The notes under the pieces: model-generated
The model's database searches: none
What the model was told of the DNA's origin: nothing
Seen by the model: the letters and a program-made list of their open reading frames with translations, nothing else
Origin: Bacteroidota bacterium
Lineage (GTDB): Bacteria > Bacteroidota > Bacteroidia > Chitinophagales > Chitinophagaceae
Direction: 5' to 3'
Assembly: GCA_023433345.1 (NCBI GenBank)
Contig: JAEZDA010000086.1
Location: 34,814-98,813 of the forward strand
Length of the DNA: 64,000 nucleotides
Made by a program: the position numbers and the translations under genes
Part shown: positions 29,618 through 38,872 of the stretch, one piece after another
Layout: each line of letters begins with the position of its first letter
How positions within the stretch are numbered: position 1 is the first letter of the stretch

Positions 29618-30415
29618 ATGAAAACACTCAATTGCCTGTTGTTGATTTTTCTATCGGCACAAGCTCTGTTGGGCCAAAGTTATCATGCAACGGTCTCCAT
29701 GCCTTCCTCCGGTATTTCTGCATATGGTTCAACCCCGGCAGACTTCTCCTTTCAAAGTAACGTGGCCAGCCTGGCTCATTACGAAAGTGGGGAAGTTTCT
29801 CTCTTTTCAGAAAGAAGGTTTTTTATGAGTGAGTTGCAGTTTTTCTCAGCCACGGCCGCCTTAAAGTTTGGCTCGGGGCGCGCGGGAACAATCCTGGACC
29901 ATCACAGTTTTGGCAGTTACAGAAGCTCCGGTTTATCATTTGCTTACGCACAGAAACTGGGTCGTTTATCTCTGGGACTAAAATTTAATTATCATTCAGA
30001 ACAGGCCGCAGGAGAGCGGGGAAGATCGCTGCTTTCTGCTCATACCGGAATGCTTTTTTCGGTAACTCCCCGGTTGAATTTTGGATGGCAGGTAGAAAAT
30101 TTTCCTGCTACTGTTTCAAAAAAATCAGGTTTAATTTTAAGAACCTACCGCGGCGGCTTGGGCTTTATGGCTTCAAAAGATTGTTTGATCGGTTTGGAAA
30201 TAATAAAGCATCAGGAAGGTCTCCTGAATTTTCATGCGGGCTTCAGTTATACTTACAAAGGAAAATTTTTTTTAAGGGGCGGAACGCAATCTGCCTCAGG
30301 AAGCTACTATGCTGGCGCCGGGTGGTGCAGAAATAAACTGCGTCTAAACCTTTCCGTTAGCAATCATCCCCATCTGGGCATCTCTCCCGGTGTTCTGCTG
30401 AACCATAAATTTTAA
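29618..30415 (+). CDS. Predicted outer-membrane beta-barrel protein, function unknown
   Basis: 265 residues from ATG 29618, which gives a signal peptide (MKTLNCLLLIFLSAQALLGQ). The mature part alternates polar and hydrophobic residues with many Gly, Ser and aromatic residues, and ends in LLNHKF, a barrel-type terminal Phe. The early segment (SSGISAYGSTPADFSFQSNVASLA) recalls the start of PorV/PorQ-like barrels, but the match is weak and I do not assign it. The next gene starts 4 bp after the stop, so the two are almost certainly one operon with a linked function. A longer frame from 29576 lacks a signal peptide at its start. Confidence 0.7.
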   Translation: MKTLNCLLLIFLSAQALLGQSYHATVSMPSSGISAYGSTPADFSFQSNVASLAHYESGEVSLFSERRFFMSELQFFSATAALKFGSGRAGTILDHHSFGSYRSSGLSFAYAQKLGRLSLGLKFNYHSEQAAGERGRSLLSAHTGMLFSVTPRLNFGWQVENFPATVSKKSGLILRTYRGGLGFMASKDCLIGLEIIKHQEGLLNFHAGFSYTYKGKFFLRGGTQSASGSYYAGAGWCRNKLRLNLSVSNHPHLGISPGVLLNHKF

Positions 30416-30419
30416 AGAA

Positions 30420-32438
30420 TTGAAGTTCTTAATTTACTTCCTGCTTCTTGTTCCTTGTTTGTCAAGGTCGCAAAACGACCCGCCGGTTTCTTCGATTGAA
30501 TCTTTGGCATCTTCACAGGAAAATGAATTGGAAACCGAAGACGAAGACCTCGAAGCGGCTGTTTTTCGCGGACGAAAATTTGATCTCAATACGGTTACAC
30601 CTGCTCAGTTGCAAACAATTCCCGGCATCACCAACAAGCTGGCAAATAATCTGGTTAATTACAGGAATGAAATGGGTGCGTTCACGAACCTTTACGAAAT
30701 GCAGGCCGTGCCGGAGTGGTCTGCGTCTATTTGCAGGAAGGTAAAATCTTATTTCACCATTGATGATAATTCCAACAGTCAACAACTTTTAAAAAGGGTT
30801 GGCCAGGGCAAACATTCGGTGTCAATTTTTATTTCAACAATGTTGCGCAGATCAAAAGGATATATTCCCGATGAGTTCGGCTCAAGAGCTTATATTGGTT
30901 CGCCCTTGCGAGGGCTGTTGAAGTATCATTTCAACAATCCGGGAAAAATACAATGGGGTTTTTTAGCTGAGAAAGATGGAGGCGAAAAATTATTCTCCAA
31001 CGCCTCTCTAGGCCCTGATCATTATTCATTATACCTGGCAGTGCAACGTTGGAAGAAATTCGAAAGCCTGACGTTGGGAGATTACAGGGTGAACCTGGGG
31101 CAGGGACTTATTCAATGGCAATCGCTTGCTTTTAATAAGAGTGCAGAAGTGATCAGTACATTACGGCAGGCTGATGCTATCCGCCCAAACAGATCTACAG
31201 CAGAATCCGGTTTTTATCGGGGCATCGCCGCATCACGAAAGTTTAACCGGCTTAGCGCTGTTTTCTTTTTTTCTAGGATTAAGAGGGATGCCAATTTGAA
31301 GGAAGGCTCATTAAACGCTGGGCATATTTCTTCCCTTCTCAACCAAGGTCTTCACAGAACTGAAGGAGAGCTTTCTGACAGAAAAACGATAACGCATACA
31401 ACACTCGGCCTTGCAGCGGGCTACAAGTTGGATAAGGGAAAAGTGGGGGTGAATTTTCTTGCGCATTCATTTAACAAAGCCATTGTTAAAGCCGATGAAC
31501 CTTATAACAGGTTTGCCTTCAGTGGAAGCAGGCTTTTGAACAGCAGTTTCGACTACACCTTCACGTTAGGAAATGCCCTGTTTTTTGGCGAATTGGCTAT
31601 GGCTCATCCCGGAAGTTTTGCAATGGTTCAGGGGATGCTCCTCAGCATTGCGCACAATACAGACCTAACTATTCTTCATCGAAATATCTCACCTTCTTAT
31701 CATTCCTTTGAATCATCACCTTTCACGGAAGCTTCTGATCCAGCGGGTGAAAAAGGCCTTTTTGCAGGGATACAAATTAAGCTCACTCCGGCCCTGGCAT
31801 TTTCCGCTTTTGCGGATCACTTCTCTTTTCCCTTTTACAGATACAGGCTCCATGGCGCGGGGCGAGGCAATTCCTACCTCCTTCAATTGAAAATTAGCCC
31901 GGATAAAAAATCACATTGCCTGGTAAGATTTTCCAGCGAACGGAAAAACCTGAATAATAGCGATGAGGAGTTTATTCATAAGGTTGGACTTCATCAAAGA
32001 AAGAGCCTCAGAATACACTCAACCTTCCCTGTCAACGAAAAGTTCACCGGGCAGTCAAGGCTGGAAGTGGCGGAAATTAAAACCGAAGAAAAGGCAGTGC
32101 AACATTCGTTGATGCTGTTTGCCGAATTAACGGGAAAGATCAAAAAGCGATACAGTTTAGCTATAAGAGCCCAGTTTATCGATATCCCTGATTACGAGTC
32201 CCGGTTATATGCCTACGAAAGTTCTGGAGCAACATCGGGCTACGTGCAAATGTTCTATGGTACAGGTTGGCGATTTTCCGTGCGCGCGAAAGGACAGCTT
32301 TCCAGAAATCTTATGGCCTGGACGTCTGTTTCCAATACCATTTTCTCCAGCGACTCTGCCATGGGCTCGGGAAATGATAAAGTACCCGGACGACAGAAGG
32401 GAGCCATTAGCATTCAGGCTACATATACATTTAATTGA
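30420..32438 (+). CDS. Secreted ComEA-type helix-hairpin-helix protein with large beta-rich (barrel-like) region
   Basis: 672 residues, probably starting at TTG 30420, because this gives a proper signal peptide (MKFLIYFLLLVPCLSRSQ) 4 bp after the upstream stop. Residues 54-113 form a ComEA-like double helix-hairpin-helix (FDLNTVTPAQLQTIPGI, then GAFTNLYEMQAVPEW), the DNA-binding fold of competence protein ComEA. The remaining about 550 residues have the alternating pattern of an outer-membrane barrel (GDYRVNLGQGLIQWQ, many aromatic and Ser/Asn residues) and end ISIQATYTFN, with a barrel-type C-terminus. The family seems widespread in Bacteroidota, but I know of no characterised function. A role in DNA uptake or OM assembly is conjecture. 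Confidence 0.78.
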   Translation: MKFLIYFLLLVPCLSRSQNDPPVSSIESLASSQENELETEDEDLEAAVFRGRKFDLNTVTPAQLQTIPGITNKLANNLVNYRNEMGAFTNLYEMQAVPEWSASICRKVKSYFTIDDNSNSQQLLKRVGQGKHSVSIFISTMLRRSKGYIPDEFGSRAYIGSPLRGLLKYHFNNPGKIQWGFLAEKDGGEKLFSNASLGPDHYSLYLAVQRWKKFESLTLGDYRVNLGQGLIQWQSLAFNKSAEVISTLRQADAIRPNRSTAESGFYRGIAASRKFNRLSAVFFFSRIKRDANLKEGSLNAGHISSLLNQGLHRTEGELSDRKTITHTTLGLAAGYKLDKGKVGVNFLAHSFNKAIVKADEPYNRFAFSGSRLLNSSFDYTFTLGNALFFGELAMAHPGSFAMVQGMLLSIAHNTDLTILHRNISPSYHSFESSPFTEASDPAGEKGLFAGIQIKLTPALAFSAFADHFSFPFYRYRLHGAGRGNSYLLQLKISPDKKSHCLVRFSSERKNLNNSDEEFIHKVGLHQRKSLRIHSTFPVNEKFTGQSRLEVAEIKTEEKAVQHSLMLFAELTGKIKKRYSLAIRAQFIDIPDYESRLYAYESSGATSGYVQMFYGTGWRFSVRAKGQLSRNLMAWTSVSNTIFSSDSAMGSGNDKVPGRQKGAISIQATYTFN

Positions 32439-32518
32439 TACTTTCACTACCGTTCATCGTTTTTATTTTTTTTTAACAAATGCAGCGAAGCCGTTTATCA
32501 CGGTGTCACCATTATGTT

Positions 32519-32579
32519 CAGGGGAAATTTGCCGTTAATATTTTTTAACATTGTTTTAGTATTTCGTAACTTTCCCCTG
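32519..32579. repeat. 9-bp inverted repeat in the susC upstream region
   Basis: CAGGGGAAA at 32519-32527 and its exact reverse complement TTTCCCCTG at 32571-32579, 43 bp apart. The second arm ends 35 bp before the susC-like ATG. It could be a regulator site or close a leader stem. A TAACTTTC (32567-32574) resembling the -7 element overlaps the right arm. Confidence 0.5.
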
Positions 32580-32614
32580 CTTTACAAGTCATTAATCTAA
32601 AATCTTAACCTAAA

Positions 32615-35600
32615 ATGAAAAGATTCTTATCCTTGTTCACAGTGCTGATATTCAGTGGAATGTTAGCATTTGCACAGACCAGAACAGTTTCGGGAACCGT
32701 CATCGACCAGGATGGCAATCGGGTTCCATTTGCAACGATAACTGAAAGCGGTACCAATAATGTAGTGGTTGCAGATGGCTCGGGCAGCTTTCAAATCAAG
32801 CTCACCGGCACGAAGGGAGTTACTGTGTCTGCCGTGGGATATAATTCTGCTGATGCAGTAGTATCCGGAAACAATGTTACTGTGGCAATTGCCCGCGGCC
32901 AGGGGGAACTCCAGGAAGTTGTAGTGACTGCCCTCGGTATTCAACGGCAACGGAAAGACCTGGGTTACTCAACCGCCAAGGTAGGTAACGAGGAATTAAC
33001 TCAGTCAAGCCCGGTTAACCTGGCTACTGGCCTGCAGGGAAAGGTTTCCGGTTTGAATGTTACCTCCCTCAACAGTGGTGTCTTTGACGATGTAAAAATC
33101 AATCTTCGCGGTATTAGGTCATTGACTGGAAATAACAATCCTATGTTGCTGTTAGACGGAGTTCAGACTAACATTAACTTTCTTTCATCTATTAATCCCC
33201 AGGATATCCAGGATGTAAACGTACTAAAGGGGCCGACTGCAGCTGCAATTTATGGTCCGGACGCCCGAAATGGTGTAATAGTCGTTACAACCAAGAAAGG
33301 AGGTAATAAAGGTACACCTGTCGTTACGCTTAGTCAAACCACACAGTTTAGTAATATCTCCTTCTTCCCGGAAATGCAAACTGAATTTGGGTCAGGCGGT
33401 TACGGTAATTACATTCCATATGAAAACTGGTCATGGGGCCCGAGGTATGATGGAAGTATTGTTCAGGTGGGTCGACCTCTTGAAGATGGGTCAGTTCAAA
33501 CCCTAAAATATTCACCCACAAATGACAGGAGGGAATTCTTTAATACCGGTGTTACTAACCAAACCGACATTTCCCTGGGTGTGAAGGATTTTTATATGAG
33601 TATTCAGGATGCCCGTGTAAAAGGAATTGTACCACAGGATGAAAATCGCAGGACGGGGATTCGATTGAATTCCGGAAAGGAATATGGCAAATTCAAACTT
33701 GGAGTTAATGTCAATTACATCCAGCAGAATTATGATGTATTCGACGATGTTCAAATGGCCGACTACAACTTTGCGCAAAACGTGGGTTTGAACCAGGGCC
33801 TGATGAACCTCATCTTCAACACTCCTGCGCACATCCCCATCAATAGCTATTCTGATTTTAAAACCAATCCATGGGCAACCTATGATGGCTATTTTAACGA
33901 TTATGGAAACAACCCCTATATAGCGCTTGACAACTGGAGAAGGACAGGAAAAACTGAAGATATTCTTACCAATCTTGATATGGTTTTTAAGGCAACCAAC
34001 GATTTAAGCTTTACATGGAGGCTCGGTGGGTCGTTCAGAAATGCAAACAGCGAAGCAAGGTCGAAAGGTCAAACTCCATCTCCATACTCAGCACTTGTTC
34101 GTTCATTTAAAATTATTCCCGGTTCTGTAGCAGAAGGTTTCTCTCATTCTGCAAGGCTTTCGTCAGAATTATTCGGTAATTATACCAAGAATGTAAGGGA
34201 TTTTAAATTCAACGTTATTGCCGGAACTTATGTTCGGCAAGATGACAGAAAAACTACCAATGTGAGCGCGGCAAATCTTGTTGTGCCGGAATTATACACT
34301 GTATCCAACCGGACGGGAGAGCTTGGAGGTGCAAGTTTCAAATCCAGAGCAAGAATGACGTCAATTTACGGTGCTGTAGGCATCGGTTATAAGGGTTGGG
34401 CAAACGTAGAATTTACCGGACGCAATGACTGGACTTCTGTACTTGCTACAGGTCTTAACTCGTTCTTTTACCCAGGGGTAAATGCGTCGGTGGTATTCAG
34501 CGATTTATTTCCCCAAATTAAAAACGGAAATATTTTTTCTTATCTTAAGTTGAGGGGTGCATGGACCAAAACTGGTAATGCAGATATTGCGCCATATCAA
34601 CTGGCATCGACTTTTAGTCAGTTAAGTGGTTTCCCTTATGGAACTCTTCCAGGTTATAGTGCAGATGATGTTGCTTATGATCCCTTGCTTGAGCCAGAAT
34701 TTACAAACAGTAAAGAAGTAGGGTTAGAATTAGGATTTCTGAAAAATAGAATAATTCTCGAAGCTACCTATTATAATGAGAAAAGTACAGGCCAAATTAT
34801 TCCAGCCGCAGTATCTGATGCTACAGGATACACCTCTGCATATGTTAACGCAGGTGCATTTAATAATAAAGGGGTTGAGGTTGACCTACGGCTTAGCCCA
34901 CTAATAAAATTGGGAAGTGCTCAAATTAACTTCAAGGGTAACTTGTCTTACAACACTAGCGAAGTGCTGGATATCTACCCAGGACTCGATAGGCTTTTTG
35001 TGGGAGGCTATACAACAGCGGCGAACTATGCGCTGGTAGGTTCTCCGGCTTTTGTATTTCTTGCGAGTGATTATATCAGAGATAGTCTGGGACGTGTAAT
35101 CGTTGACCGTGAAACTGGATATCCTTCAGCGGATCCTGATTTGAAACAATACGGACGCACCAGCCCGGTTTGGATACTTGGTCTTTCACCTTCTGTATCC
35201 TGGAAAAATTTCACATTCGCAGCCGTAGCAGAATATCGGGGAGGACACCAGGCATATGCAAATATTGCATCTGCAATGGCGTGGACAGGCGTTTCCGCTG
35301 TAACTGCACAGAACAACCGCGAAAGGTTTATTTTTCCTAATTCATCTTATGATGATGGAACAGGCAAGTTCGTAGAGAACACCGATGTTCAGGTGATAGA
35401 TGTCAATGATTTTTATACCGGCGTGTACAGGGAAGTTAACTCAAACTTCTTGATAAACGCTGCTTCCTGGAGAATTCGCGAAGTGTCATTAAGCTATGAA
35501 TTCCCGAAAAGACTTCTCGGGAAACAAAATCTTGTAAAGGGTTTATCTTTTACACTAAATGCTCGCAACGTGGCATTGTTTGTGCCGAAATCGAACCAAT

Positions 35601-35710
35601 TTACTGATCCCGATTTCAACTTTTCGACCGGAAACACAACAGGAGTTAGTAACTCTTCCATCAATCCTCCTACCCGGGTGATTGGAGCTAACGTAACCGT
35701 TACTTTCTAA
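32615..35710 (+). CDS. SusC/RagA-type TonB-dependent outer-membrane transporter
   Basis: 1031 residues. Signal peptide ends LAFAQ at residue 21. A carboxypeptidase-regulatory-like domain spans about 22-95 (VSGTVIDQDGNRVPFAT). A TonB-box and SusC signature follow (LQEVVVTALGIQRQRKDLGY), then the plug domain (LNVTSLNSGV, INLRGIRSL, MLLLDGV, VLKGPTAAAIYG) and the 22-strand barrel, ending in TVTF. It imports a ligand captured by the partner SusD lipoprotein, using proton-motive force through TonB-ExbBD. It is the first gene of a three-gene operon. No glycanase or peptidase gene is attached, so the substrate cannot be told. Confidence 0.93.
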   Translation: MKRFLSLFTVLIFSGMLAFAQTRTVSGTVIDQDGNRVPFATITESGTNNVVVADGSGSFQIKLTGTKGVTVSAVGYNSADAVVSGNNVTVAIARGQGELQEVVVTALGIQRQRKDLGYSTAKVGNEELTQSSPVNLATGLQGKVSGLNVTSLNSGVFDDVKINLRGIRSLTGNNNPMLLLDGVQTNINFLSSINPQDIQDVNVLKGPTAAAIYGPDARNGVIVVTTKKGGNKGTPVVTLSQTTQFSNISFFPEMQTEFGSGGYGNYIPYENWSWGPRYDGSIVQVGRPLEDGSVQTLKYSPTNDRREFFNTGVTNQTDISLGVKDFYMSIQDARVKGIVPQDENRRTGIRLNSGKEYGKFKLGVNVNYIQQNYDVFDDVQMADYNFAQNVGLNQGLMNLIFNTPAHIPINSYSDFKTNPWATYDGYFNDYGNNPYIALDNWRRTGKTEDILTNLDMVFKATNDLSFTWRLGGSFRNANSEARSKGQTPSPYSALVRSFKIIPGSVAEGFSHSARLSSELFGNYTKNVRDFKFNVIAGTYVRQDDRKTTNVSAANLVVPELYTVSNRTGELGGASFKSRARMTSIYGAVGIGYKGWANVEFTGRNDWTSVLATGLNSFFYPGVNASVVFSDLFPQIKNGNIFSYLKLRGAWTKTGNADIAPYQLASTFSQLSGFPYGTLPGYSADDVAYDPLLEPEFTNSKEVGLELGFLKNRIILEATYYNEKSTGQIIPAAVSDATGYTSAYVNAGAFNNKGVEVDLRLSPLIKLGSAQINFKGNLSYNTSEVLDIYPGLDRLFVGGYTTAANYALVGSPAFVFLASDYIRDSLGRVIVDRETGYPSADPDLKQYGRTSPVWILGLSPSVSWKNFTFAAVAEYRGGHQAYANIASAMAWTGVSAVTAQNNRERFIFPNSSYDDGTGKFVENTDVQVIDVNDFYTGVYREVNSNFLINAASWRIREVSLSYEFPKRLLGKQNLVKGLSFTLNARNVALFVPKSNQFTDPDFNFSTGNTTGVSNSSINPPTRVIGANVTVTF

Positions 35711-35738
35711 TTCTATAAAAAACTAAATCATTAGTGTT

Positions 35739-37223
35739 ATGAAAAAACTAATCTATATATTACTTCTGGGGGGGCTTATGCTTACCGGATGTGAGAAGGA
35801 TTTCCTTGATATAAATCAAAATCCAAATGACCCCACTGCTGAATCTATTACTCCAGATTTAATTCTTCCACGCGCCCTCCACGCAACAGCTTCACGGATG
35901 GCCGTGTCTTACGATTTTCTTGCTGGTTGGATGGGTTATTGGGCGAGGTCAGGAACCTATGGCCCAAGCAGTGAGCAAGAGTCCTACAACATCACCAATT
36001 CGTTTCAGGCTACCCAATGGTCTGGATGGTACAATATCCTGAATGATTTTGATGTCATGGAGAACAAAGCCAATGCCTCGGGCCAGAAAATGTACGAGGC
36101 CATCGGTAAAACAATGAAAACGGTGGGCTTTATGTACCTGGTGGACATGTATAATAATGTTCCATACTCACAGGCTTTTGATCTTGGAAACGCCATACAG
36201 CCCGCTTATGACAGTGGCCAGGTTATCTATAACGATCTTTTAGTTCAACTCGATGAGGCACTTGTGTTGATTTCAGAAGAAACTGGCCAAAGCACAAGAT
36301 TGGCTACTTCTGATATCATGTTTGGTGGAGATCAGACAATGTGGAAGAAGTTCATTAACACAATGCGTTTGAAATTGTCTATCCGCCAGTCTGAAGTGCC
36401 CGGTTTTGATTATGCTGCACAAATGGCCAAGATCACTCCCGAAGGCTTCCTGATGGAAGGCGAAACCGCAGCGGTTAACCCCGGGTATGTTCAGGATAAT
36501 AATAAACAGAATCCGTTCTGGGATAACTACGAAGAAAGTTACCTGGGCGATAGGATCGATGATTATAATCGCGCCAATAACTATGTGTTGAATACGCTCC
36601 GTACATCAAATGACATCCGTTATCAATATTATTTTGATGAAGCTGAGGATCCTCTAAATGGTAATATTTATTTCGGATATGATTATGGCTTTGTAGATCC
36701 TGATCCAAACAACCCTAAAGCTGCTAACTCTTCAGGCGTGGGCGGTCCGGGGCTGGCCAGAAGTCCAAATCAGGATCAATGGTTGCTAACATCTGTTGAA
36801 AGTCTCTTCCTTCAGGCTGAAGCGATCCAAAGAGGTTGGTTGCCTGGCAATGCGGAGGATGCGTACAGGGATGCCGTGACCGAATCTTTCGTATGGCTCG
36901 GGGTAACGGACGCAGTAGCCACTGCAAATACTTATTTAAATTCAGGTGACGCGATTTCTTCCTGGTCTGCAAATGCTGACAAGATCAAATTGATCATCAC
37001 CCAAAAATACCTCGCCCTGGTTGGTATTAATAATTTCGAACCCTGGGTTGATTACCGCAGAACGGGCTGGCCGGCTGTTCCACTTTCACTTGCGCCTAAC
37101 CGCGGACCGAACATCCCGATCCGTCTACGTTACCCTCAATCGGAGTATAACTACAATGCACCGAATGTGGAGGCCCAAAATAATCCAAACCATTTTACCA
37201 GCCCGGTATTCTGGGATCGTTAA
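35739..37223 (+). CDS. SusD/RagB-family outer-membrane lipoprotein
   Basis: 494 residues. Lipobox LTGC gives the lipid-anchored Cys18, followed by EKD, near the surface-export signal of Bacteroidota lipoproteins. The N-terminal FLDINQNPNDPTAES and the TPR-like alpha-helical content (LFLQAEAIQRGWLPGNAEDAYRDAV) are typical of the SusD-like_2 branch. It forms the lid of the SusC barrel and binds ligand at the cell surface. It is 28 bp downstream of susC and 25 bp upstream of the DUF1735 lipoprotein. Ligand unknown. Confidence 0.9.
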   Translation: MKKLIYILLLGGLMLTGCEKDFLDINQNPNDPTAESITPDLILPRALHATASRMAVSYDFLAGWMGYWARSGTYGPSSEQESYNITNSFQATQWSGWYNILNDFDVMENKANASGQKMYEAIGKTMKTVGFMYLVDMYNNVPYSQAFDLGNAIQPAYDSGQVIYNDLLVQLDEALVLISEETGQSTRLATSDIMFGGDQTMWKKFINTMRLKLSIRQSEVPGFDYAAQMAKITPEGFLMEGETAAVNPGYVQDNNKQNPFWDNYEESYLGDRIDDYNRANNYVLNTLRTSNDIRYQYYFDEAEDPLNGNIYFGYDYGFVDPDPNNPKAANSSGVGGPGLARSPNQDQWLLTSVESLFLQAEAIQRGWLPGNAEDAYRDAVTESFVWLGVTDAVATANTYLNSGDAISSWSANADKIKLIITQKYLALVGINNFEPWVDYRRTGWPAVPLSLAPNRGPNIPIRLRYPQSEYNYNAPNVEAQNNPNHFTSPVFWDR

Positions 37224-37248
37224 TTAATAATTTTAATTCAACTCTGAT

Positions 37249-38259
37249 ATGAACAAACTATTTAAAATACTCACAGCTGCGCTGCTGGTCACCTCCGTTT
37301 CATCATGTTTGAAGGATGATGACTATAACAATAATATCATTGGTAACAAGGTTGATGAAGAAGCAAGAATTATTGAATTAGGAGAATTTGCTTCAAGCGC
37401 TCACGAGAAAGTGTATGCGCTCAACTTTGTAGACCTTGATACAACCTTAACTTTTCTCACCGTGAGGCTGGCTTCTAATGATCCTGCACCTGAGGACATC
37501 ACCGTTACGCTGGACACCTCGGCTTCTATTATCGATGATTATAATGCAGCGCATGGAACCAACTTTGTTCCATTTGATGTGGCCTTATTCAGCGTGGAAG
37601 GAACGAATTCCCCGCTTCAGGTGGTGATACCTGCCGGATCCCGTGAGGCAAAGGTGATGATTAAAACAAACGCGATCAATTTCGATCCTTCAAGCCAGTA
37701 TGCAATAGGATTTAGAATTGTTTCGGTTAGCCCCGGTGACTACACCATCAGCCAAAATTTTGGTACTTACGTAACGGCGATCGGTGCTAAAAACAAGTAC
37801 GACGGTAATTACAGCCTGAGGATCAAAACGATCGGATGGGCGGCCTACGGTATATCTGAAAACATGCCGGAAACATGGCCGGAAAATGCGGATCGCACCA
37901 GCATAGGCATGGTAACTTCTTCAGCCACTTCCGTGCGCATGTACGATTATTGGGGTTTCGCTGACTACATCCAGGTAGCCTTCACTACAAACAATGATGG
38001 AGCTACCGGCTTTGGCGCGGCATCTCCTGAATTCTTCTTTGATCCCAATACGGATGCTCTGATCGATGTTAGAAATACAAGTCCTGATGGTCGTAACCGC
38101 CAGTTTAGCCTAAACCCCGCCGTTACTGACAGCAGGTATGATGAGGCTACAGGTACCATTTACGCAGCGTATTTGCTTACACAGCAGGGAGGTACAAGCC
38201 CCCGCCCGGAAGTGTTGCAAATTTTCGACACGTTGGTGTACATTTCTGAAAGGCCGTAA
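37249..38259 (+). CDS. DUF1735 (BT_3987-like) surface lipoprotein
   Basis: 336 residues. A lipoprotein signal with Cys20 (SVSSC) is followed by LKDDD, a match to the Lys-(Asp/Glu)-rich export signal that sends Bacteroidota lipoproteins to the cell surface. An Ig-like DUF1735 domain fills about residues 40-170 (TVRLASNDPAPEDITVTLDTS, DYNAAHGTNFVPFD, VVIPAGSREAKVMIKT). A second beta domain of about 160 residues follows. Such proteins often assist SusCD in binding a glycan or glycoprotein; the ligand is not known. It is the last gene of the operon, 22 bp before a strong terminator. Confidence 0.85.
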   Translation: MNKLFKILTAALLVTSVSSCLKDDDYNNNIIGNKVDEEARIIELGEFASSAHEKVYALNFVDLDTTLTFLTVRLASNDPAPEDITVTLDTSASIIDDYNAAHGTNFVPFDVALFSVEGTNSPLQVVIPAGSREAKVMIKTNAINFDPSSQYAIGFRIVSVSPGDYTISQNFGTYVTAIGAKNKYDGNYSLRIKTIGWAAYGISENMPETWPENADRTSIGMVTSSATSVRMYDYWGFADYIQVAFTTNNDGATGFGAASPEFFFDPNTDALIDVRNTSPDGRNRQFSLNPAVTDSRYDEATGTIYAAYLLTQQGGTSPRPEVLQIFDTLVYISERP

Positions 38260-38280
38260 TTTATCTTGATAATAACTTCG

Positions 38281-38313
38281 AAGGGATCGCTCAATGCGAT
38301 CCCTTTATTTTTT
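38281..38313 (+). terminator. Rho-independent terminator of the susCD operon
   Basis: Perfect 10-bp stem AAGGGATCGC (38281-38290) with GCGATCCCTT (38296-38305), loop TCAAT, then a T-rich tail. Confidence 0.9.
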
Positions 38314-38347
38314 ATGCTTTAATTTTACCGTTCATTAAAAAATAGTC

Positions 38348-38662
38348 ATGGCAGAAAAGAATCCAAACGAGAATCAACTCAACATAGAAATATCAGAAGA
38401 AGTGGCGGAAGGATGTTATGCTAACCTTGCCATTATTACACACAGCCACGCAGAATTTGTAATCGACTTTGTAAATGTGATGCCCGGTACCCCAAAAAGT
38501 AAGGTGAAAAACAGGATCATTCTAACTCCTTTTCACGCGAAGCGTTTCATGAAAGCTATAGCCGATAATGTGAAAAAATTTGAAGCTGCCAATGGTACAA
38601 TTCAGGATATGGAAACCGTAGAGATTCCTTTTACTTTCGGCGGACCGCCAGCACAAGCCTGA
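38348..38662 (+). CDS. DUF3467 protein
   Basis: 104 residues, cytoplasmic, with no signal or membrane segment. The family core is seen in EISEEVAEGCYANLAIITHS, EFVIDFVNVMPG and RIILTPFHAKRFMKAI. The function is unknown. In many Bacteroidota it follows rpoC, but here it stands alone between the susCD terminator and a repeat-bearing gap. The size is typical for the family. Confidence 0.88.
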   Translation: MAEKNPNENQLNIEISEEVAEGCYANLAIITHSHAEFVIDFVNVMPGTPKSKVKNRIILTPFHAKRFMKAIADNVKKFEAANGTIQDMETVEIPFTFGGPPAQA

Positions 38663-38664
38663 TT

Positions 38665-38690
38665 TAGTTTATAGTTGGTAGTTCGTAGTC
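38665..38690 (+). repeat. Intergenic TAGTT/GTAGT-rich repeat, copy A
   Basis: TAGTTTATAGTTGGTAGTTC followed by GTAGTC. The same motif appears inverted at 38836-38862 and direct at 40585-40620. It lies just after the DUF3467 stop. Confidence 0.6.
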
Positions 38691-38835
38691 CTACTATTCG
38701 GATTAGCCAAAGAATTCTTTTGCCGAACATTTCCCGCAGAAAAACAGCTAGGTTAATGATCGCCCAAGCGAGGTTTCGACCTGATCGACTCAATCGCTCT
38801 CAAAAACAATATCTATGTTTCCTGACGCTGAGCCA

Positions 38836-38862
38836 GAAACTACAAACTACCAACCACGAACT
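38836..38862 (-). repeat. Intergenic TAGTT/GTAGT-rich repeat, copy B (inverted)
   Basis: Read on the minus strand: AGTTCGTGGTTGGTAGTTTG then TAGTTTC. With copy A it makes an inverted pair around a 145-bp non-coding centre between DUF3467 and radC. Confidence 0.6.
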
Positions 38863-38872
38863 GGAATTTTCC

